Positions 7,318 to 11,172 of a stretch of 11,172 bases of DNA are shown here, one piece after another (the stretch's first letter is position 1; every line of letters begins with the position of its first letter). A model generated the notes under the pieces. It was not told where the DNA came from. It made no database searches and saw nothing but the letters and a program-made list of their open reading frames with translations. This stretch comes from Ghiorsea sp. (GTDB lineage: Bacteria > Pseudomonadota > Zetaproteobacteria > Mariprofundales > Mariprofundaceae), in the NCBI GenBank assembly GCA_030950765.1, contig JAUZQX010000097.1:1-11172 (forward strand). The letters are read 5' to 3'. Made by a program: the position numbers and the translations under genes.

Positions 7318-7323
7318 CTCCCC
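7318..7323 (-). promoter_or_regulatory. Ribosome binding site deciding the start of the 62-aa gene at 7312
   Basis: The minus strand reads GGGGAG, then five A's, then ATG. Spacing and composition are good, which selects the internal ATG over the upstream in-frame ATG at 7348. Confidence 0.6.
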
Positions 7324-7333
7324 AATTATCAAT

Positions 7334-7361
7334 AAAAAAGGCGACCATAAAGGCCGCCTTT
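7334..7361 (-). terminator. Rho-independent terminator of the ccoNOQP operon
   Basis: On the minus strand a stem AAAGGCG/CGCCTTT (plus-strand arms 7355-7361 and 7337-7343) is extended by two further pairs across one mismatch. It runs directly into a stretch of six T's (7339-7334). It begins about 20 bases after the ccoP stop codon and fits the classical GC-stem plus U-tract form. Confidence 0.85.
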
Positions 7362-7381
7362 CCATGACTTAAGATAAAGTC

Positions 7382-8485
7382 TTACTCAGCTGGTTCACCA
7401 GCCATTCCGCCACCAAGTTCATGAACACGTACGGTTAAGATTTTAATAGAAACCTCATCCAAACGGTCTGCAAATGTTGGCATTTTTGCAGTACGACCTT
7501 TGGCAATTGTTTCTTTGATTGTAGCCAAGCTACCACCAAAGCGATAAATACCATCCGTTAAGTTTACAGCACCTGTGTCAAAGTCACCATTTAACATGGA
7601 GCCTTTAGCATTTGCACTATGACAACCTGCACATGTTTCTTGGAACAATTCATTTGCGCCAGCAAAACGATCAGCACCTTTTGTCAACACACCTTCATCA
7701 TCATCATTAACTTCCAGAACAGCATCACCTGAAGACAAAGCCACTACAAACTTAGCCAAGTCATCAATATTTTCCTCCGTCAAATCTTCATTACCACCTT
7801 TAGGAGGCATAGAAGCTTCACGACCATCAGTAATAGTTTCTTGGATTTTAGCAGTCCAACCACCAAATAACCAATCATCATCCGTCAAGTTTGGAAACGA
7901 GTTTTCAGGATGTGCTGCATTCAAGTTTCCTTGTCCACCAGAAGCATGACAAGCGGCACAGTTATCACCAAACAACACAACCGAGCGACCCAAGGCAAAT
8001 TGACGCATATCATCATCTGCTAAAATTTCATCTACAGACATCGTAGCCAATTTAGCCATTGAAGTTTCACGTACTGCTTCAATTTCTGCTACGTCATCAC
8101 GCATTTCATTGATTGCAGTCCAGCCATCTTGATACTTCAAGTCACCAGCTTTAATGGTCAACTCATTGTGACCCTTCGCAACTAGCGCATCAATTTCGGA
8201 TTGTGTCCACTTTTCACCTTGGTAATATGGATTGGAATTAACCATTGCCATAATACCTTTGGTATGTCCATGAACCATAACTTCCATACCTGTTACGCCA
8301 TTCACCACTTCTTGAATTTTATTATTCATAGGTGTTGATGGATAAATGAAATAGTAGCAAGTTACAAAGGTAAGACCCGCATAAAAGCCCCATGCCCACC
8401 ATGTTGGTGGTGGATTTTTAAGTTCTCTAATACCGTCCCACTCATGGCCAGTACTGTTATCAGTTTGATCATTATGATCACTCAT
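7382..8485 (-). CDS. ccoP: cbb3-type cytochrome c oxidase, diheme subunit CcoP (extended)
   Basis: CcoP is the membrane-anchored diheme cytochrome c that passes electrons to CcoO and CcoN in the cbb3 oxidase. It has an N-terminal cytoplasmic segment and one transmembrane span at about residues 28-48 (PTWWAWGFYAG onward). A periplasmic part follows, with two heme c sites, CAACH (176-180) and CAGCH (285-289). Likely axial Met ligands are M226 (SMPPKGG) and M335 (KMPTFADRL). FPNLTDDDWLFGG is a family signature. At 367 residues it exceeds the roughly 300 of typical CcoP. The surplus lies mainly between the span and GWTAINEM (about residues 50-120), plus an acidic linker, NDDDEG, between the heme domains. 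The start is supported by GGAGGG at 8491-8496, and it overlaps the ccoQ end by 8 bases. It is the last gene before the operon terminator. Confidence 0.95.
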   Translation of the reverse strand: MSDHNDQTDNSTGHEWDGIRELKNPPPTWWAWGFYAGLTFVTCYYFIYPSTPMNNKIQEVVNGVTGMEVMVHGHTKGIMAMVNSNPYYQGEKWTQSEIDALVAKGHNELTIKAGDLKYQDGWTAINEMRDDVAEIEAVRETSMAKLATMSVDEILADDDMRQFALGRSVVLFGDNCAACHASGGQGNLNAAHPENSFPNLTDDDWLFGGWTAKIQETITDGREASMPPKGGNEDLTEENIDDLAKFVVALSSGDAVLEVNDDDEGVLTKGADRFAGANELFQETCAGCHSANAKGSMLNGDFDTGAVNLTDGIYRFGGSLATIKETIAKGRTAKMPTFADRLDEVSIKILTVRVHELGGGMAGEPAE

Positions 8486-8636
8486 GTTTACCCTCCTCGG
8501 ATTGTTTCTTCAAGTCTTTCTTAGAAAAAATAACGTTTTTTTGATCTGCATACTTCTCATCCTTTGTACGAAAAAACCACAAATATAGGGCAATCGTACA
8601 AAGAACAAGAAAAATGGTTAAAGTACCATAGCTCAT
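8478..8636 (-). CDS. ccoQ: cbb3-type cytochrome oxidase small subunit CcoQ
   Basis: This 52-residue protein begins MSYGTLTIFLVL. It has one membrane span at about residues 5-22 and a lysine-rich cytoplasmic tail (KKDLKKQSEEGK). The N-terminal YGTL followed by a hydrophobic stretch matches the CcoQ/FixQ family. In the family this subunit stabilises the assembled oxidase and is not catalytic. The position between ccoO and ccoP is diagnostic. The ATG comes 3 bases after the ccoO stop, and the gene's end overlaps the ccoP start by 8 bases (CATGAGTGA). No clear ribosome binding site precedes it, so coupling to ccoO is likely. The ribosome binding site of ccoP lies within its final codons. Confidence 0.85.
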   Translation of the reverse strand: MSYGTLTIFLVLCTIALYLWFFRTKDEKYADQKNVIFSKKDLKKQSEEGKHE

Positions 8637-8639
8637 GTG

Positions 8640-9485
8640 TTATTTGCGGTAAGGTTGGCCGAATTTATCATGATAATAATCGACACCTTCTTCAAAGTGA
8701 ACACTTTTACCTAACATTTGTAGGTATGCAATAAGTGCATCAAGCTCTGTTACATCAGTAGCATCACCATCAAAAGCGCGAACATTGATAGGTGTAGGCT
8801 CAAACGAATCTGTCCATTGAGTTACTTCACCGTCAATTTCCCAAGTTTTGCGTTCATAACGTGTGCGAAGAGCATCTTCACCATCACCGTCATCAACACC
8901 TGCTTGTGCTTTCATGTCTGCTTCCCAGTTTGCAATATCATCGGCGCTATAAGGAACATTCATCATAGCCAAAACTTCCATACGGCGTTTGGTTTTGCTT
9001 GTATCCAAAGCAGTCTCTTCAAGCCACATATAGTTCGGCATGACTGATTCAGGAACAACAGATCGTGGCGCACGCATATGTTGAATATGCCATGCATCCG
9101 TATATTTGCCGCCCAATCTAGCCAAGTCAGGGCCTGTACGTTTAGAACCCCATTGGTAGTTGTGATCAAATCCTGATTCAGCTGCCAGTGAGAAGTGACC
9201 ATAACGCTCTTTTTCATCACGGAACGGACGAATCATTTGCGAATGGCAAAGGAAACAACCTTCACGACGATAAATCGCATAACCCTCAAGTTCCAATGGT
9301 GTATAAGGGCGAACACCCTCAACAGCTGGTTCAGCATCATCAAGATAATACGAAGGTACAACTTCAACAATACCACCCACAGCCACCAAGATGGCCACAA
9401 AGACTGCCAAAATTGGCAAACTTTGTTCGATAGTATCATGAGGAATACCGCGGATCATTCCGCCGCCTTTTTTGTATTCAGACAT
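8640..9485 (-). CDS. ccoO: cbb3-type cytochrome c oxidase, monoheme subunit CcoO (extended)
   Basis: CcoO is the membrane-anchored monoheme cytochrome c that relays electrons from CcoP to the CcoN active site. The 281-residue protein has an N-terminal span at about residues 22-43, then the family signature YAIYRREGCFLCHSQMIRPF with heme site CFLCH (77-81). ERYGHFSLA, WGSKRTGPDLAR and VVPESVMPNY follow, the last with likely axial Met149. Near the end is DALIAYLQMLG. It is longer than the roughly 200-residue pseudomonad protein, with about 60 extra residues around 185-245 and a C-terminal tail after residue 260. FixO-type homologues have a comparable longer region, so this is a family variant. 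AGGAG (9493-9497), overlapping the ccoN stop, lies 7 bases before the ATG. Confidence 0.95.
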   Translation of the reverse strand: MSEYKKGGGMIRGIPHDTIEQSLPILAVFVAILVAVGGIVEVVPSYYLDDAEPAVEGVRPYTPLELEGYAIYRREGCFLCHSQMIRPFRDEKERYGHFSLAAESGFDHNYQWGSKRTGPDLARLGGKYTDAWHIQHMRAPRSVVPESVMPNYMWLEETALDTSKTKRRMEVLAMMNVPYSADDIANWEADMKAQAGVDDGDGEDALRTRYERKTWEIDGEVTQWTDSFEPTPINVRAFDGDATDVTELDALIAYLQMLGKSVHFEEGVDYYHDKFGQPYRK

Positions 9486-9495
9486 TGATTATCTC

Positions 9496-10926
9496 CTATG
9501 CTCTAGCTTCAGCGGTCAGCGTAACATTGGTGCCCGCTTTCACTGCGCTAATTGTTTTTAATGTGTTATACAGCATGATGCAGAAACCGCAGAATACTAA
9601 GAATCCGCCTGTTGCACGTAATGCATAGAATGGATGCATAGCAGCAACAGAGTCAGCAAAGGTATAAACCAAGTTGCCATACTCATCAAATGCACGCCAC
9701 ATCAAACCTTGCAATACTCCAGAACCCCACATGGCTGTGATATAAAGAACAGCGCCTGTTAGATGAACCCAGAAATGCATGTTTACAAGTTTTGCAGACC
9801 ACATTTCAGTATTCCACATACGTGTAATCATGTGATACATCGCGCCAATCGCAATCATTGCATTCCAACCCAAAGCACCAGAGTGAACATGTCCAACAGT
9901 CCAGTCTGTATAATGAGAAAGAGCATTCACAGATTTTGTACCCATCAATGGGCCTTCAAATGTAGACATACCGTAGAAGGCAAGTGCTACAACCATGAAG
10001 CGCATCACAGGGTCAGTACGAAGTTTATCCCAAGCACCAGACATGGTCATCATGCCGTTAATCATACCACCCCATGATGGGAAGATAAGTGCAATCGACA
10101 TACCCGCACCGAGTGAAAGTGTCCAATCAGGAATCGCTGTATAATGAAGATGATGCGCACCAACCCATACATACAAGAAAGTTAAAGACCAGAAATGTAA
10201 TACCGATAAACGGTAAGAATAAATCGGACGGTTTGCATGTTTTGGTACGAAATAATACATCACACCAATGAAACCAGCTGTTAGGAAGAAGCCAACGGCG
10301 TTATGTCCCCACCACCACTGAGTCATAGCGTCATGAATACCTGAATAAGCAGAGTATGAGAAAGTCATATCCACTGGAATCGCCAGTCCGTTAAATACGA
10401 AGATATAAGTTACCATGAATAACATGGAGATAAAGAACCACAAACCAACGTAGATATGAGACATCTTACGTGCAGCAATAGTTGCTAAGAAGGAGATTGT
10501 AAAACAAACCCATGATGCAGCCATCATAAGGTCAATCCACCATTCAGCTTCATGATACTCTTTGGCTTGCGTGATACCTAGTGGTAAAGTTACCCATACA
10601 CAAATCATTGCAATTAACCACAATGCAATTGCAGTCCATGCGAGTTTTTCAAGGCGAACCCTTGCATGTGTACAATGTTGCACCATATAGAGTCCAGCTC
10701 CATAAAGCAGGAAACCACCAAACCCAAATATTACTGTATTTGTATGCACAGGACGCAAACGCCCAAAGCTAATTTCAGCAATATCAAAGTTCAAAATTGG
10801 AAATGCCAATTCCGATGCAATCCAAGTTCCGACTGCAGTACCTATCACACCCATTAAAATACCTACTATGACACAAAATTTAACAATGTCATAATTATAC
10901 TGTTCTTTTTCAGCTACAGAACTCAC
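9496..10926 (-). CDS. ccoN: cbb3-type cytochrome c oxidase catalytic subunit CcoN
   Basis: CcoN is the catalytic subunit that reduces oxygen to water at a heme b3-CuB centre with high oxygen affinity. It is a 476-residue, polytopic (about 12 spans) inner-membrane protein of normal length. The metal ligands are all visible: H61 (in RPVHTN) and H348 for low-spin heme b, H346 for heme b3 (both in WTVGHVHSGALGWN), and H208 (WWWGHNAVGF), H258 and H259 (VGAHHLHY) for CuB. Y252, in FLYVWVG, matches the position of the His-cross-linked tyrosine of cbb3 enzymes. The start is GTG at 10926, overlapping the stop of the upstream small gene (GTGA), with GGGAGG at 10936-10941. The next in-frame Met is at residue 25, inside the first span, so GTG is preferred. 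Confidence 0.96.
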   Translation of the reverse strand: MSSVAEKEQYNYDIVKFCVIVGILMGVIGTAVGTWIASELAFPILNFDIAEISFGRLRPVHTNTVIFGFGGFLLYGAGLYMVQHCTHARVRLEKLAWTAIALWLIAMICVWVTLPLGITQAKEYHEAEWWIDLMMAASWVCFTISFLATIAARKMSHIYVGLWFFISMLFMVTYIFVFNGLAIPVDMTFSYSAYSGIHDAMTQWWWGHNAVGFFLTAGFIGVMYYFVPKHANRPIYSYRLSVLHFWSLTFLYVWVGAHHLHYTAIPDWTLSLGAGMSIALIFPSWGGMINGMMTMSGAWDKLRTDPVMRFMVVALAFYGMSTFEGPLMGTKSVNALSHYTDWTVGHVHSGALGWNAMIAIGAMYHMITRMWNTEMWSAKLVNMHFWVHLTGAVLYITAMWGSGVLQGLMWRAFDEYGNLVYTFADSVAAMHPFYALRATGGFLVFCGFCIMLYNTLKTISAVKAGTNVTLTAEARA

Positions 10927-11111
10927 GAGTTCGTACCTCCCTTTTTATTTTTTCTTTCATCAGCCATGTTTTTTCTTACCCAGAAAAATAATACGGTAAG
11001 CATACTAACACAAAAAACCACAGTTACTGTCACCCAAAAGACCACGGGGTCAGAAAACTGCCATGCATCTGCATTGAACATAACATGACCAGCTTTTTCA
11101 ACTTCTTTCAT
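10923..11111 (-). CDS. Small single-span membrane protein coupled to ccoN, function unknown
   Basis: I do not recognise this 62-residue protein. It begins MKEVEKAGHVMFNADAW and has one strong hydrophobic span at about residues 23-46 (centred on VTVVFCVSMLTVLFF). A basic tail follows (RKNMADERKNKKGG). The ATG at 11111 is chosen because AAGGAG (11118-11123) lies 6 bases upstream; an in-frame TTG at 11117 touches that motif and is less likely. Its stop overlaps the ccoN GTG, so it is translationally coupled to the catalytic subunit and is the first gene of the operon visible here. An accessory or assembly role in the cbb3 oxidase is a reasonable inference. It does not look like CcoQ, CcoS or CcoH, which have other sequence features and normally follow ccoP or ccoI. 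Confidence 0.7.
   Translation of the reverse strand: MKEVEKAGHVMFNADAWQFSDPVVFWVTVTVVFCVSMLTVLFFWVRKNMADERKNKKGGTNS
10936..10941 (-). promoter_or_regulatory. Ribosome binding site supporting the GTG start of ccoN
   Basis: GGGAGG lies 9 bases before the GTG at 10926, within the last codons of the upstream small gene. No in-frame ATG is nearby, so this motif decides the start. Confidence 0.65.
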
Positions 11112-11117
11112 ACCCAA

Positions 11118-11123
11118 CTCCTT
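11118..11123 (-). promoter_or_regulatory. Ribosome binding site of the small gene upstream of ccoN
   Basis: AAGGAG lies 6 bases before the ATG at 11111. The remaining bases to the right edge (11124-11172) are AT-rich, and no promoter can be called before the window ends. Confidence 0.6.
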
Positions 11124-11172
11124 ATTAATATTTTATTAACCTAACTCAATTTCCTGTCATCAGTGTTATGAT

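Noticed and set aside
7124..7348. Longer 74-aa version of the small minus-strand gene starting at 7348
   Set aside because: The extra 12 codons run into the ccoP terminator stem, and the internal ATG at 7312 has a far better ribosome binding site.
11136..11149. FNR/Anr-like site TTAAC-N4-CTCAA upstream of the oxidase operon
   Set aside because: It matches only 7 of 10 consensus positions and lies about 25 bases before the small gene's ATG. That is too close for an activator site at the usual distance from a transcript start. The true promoter is probably beyond the right edge.

Overview
The window looks like a core-genome segment of a Gram-negative, proteobacterial, microaerobically respiring organism. 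Three things suggest this: a complete cbb3-type (high-affinity) terminal oxidase operon, a full-length MutS with a beta-clamp motif, and a YeeN-type YebC/PmpR protein. The DNA is moderately AT-rich by eye. I see no insertion sequences, phage genes, tRNAs, rRNAs or CRISPR arrays. A marine gamma- or zetaproteobacterium would fit, but that placement is only an inference from the look of the proteins.

Left part (1-3906). The N-terminal two thirds of a yebC/yeeN-family gene runs leftward off the edge. Divergent from it is a tightly packed rightward operon for high-affinity phosphate uptake, pstS-pstC-pstA-pstB. pstC starts on the base after the pstS stop, and both pstC/pstA and pstA/pstB overlap by 4 bases. 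PstS binds phosphate in the periplasm, PstC and PstA form the channel, and PstB hydrolyses ATP. PstS is short, and PstB is divergent at the signature motif and at its C-terminus. No phoU, phoB or phoR is present here.

Middle part (3907-7380). A 180-base convergent gap contains a strong 12-bp palindrome. It is followed by mutS on the minus strand. Beyond mutS lie two unrecognised small membrane-protein genes (116 aa on plus, 62 aa on minus) that converge with directly abutting stop codons.

Right part (7334-11172). A leftward cbb3 oxidase operon runs from the right edge: an unrecognised 62-aa single-span membrane protein, ccoN (GTG start, overlapping the preceding stop), ccoO, ccoQ (52 aa, a small gene easily missed) and ccoP. 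It ends in a clear rho-independent terminator. CcoN holds heme b, heme b3 and CuB, CcoO carries one heme c, and CcoP carries two heme c groups that pass electrons to CcoN. CcoP and CcoO are longer than usual because of extra segments. No assembly genes (ccoGHIS) are in the window.

The gene content is mostly ordinary. The points most worth a second look are the small membrane gene coupled to ccoN, the extra periplasmic segment of CcoP, the pair of small unknown genes next to the operon, and the intergenic palindrome. I found nothing that amounts to a new defence, mobile or RNA-guided system.
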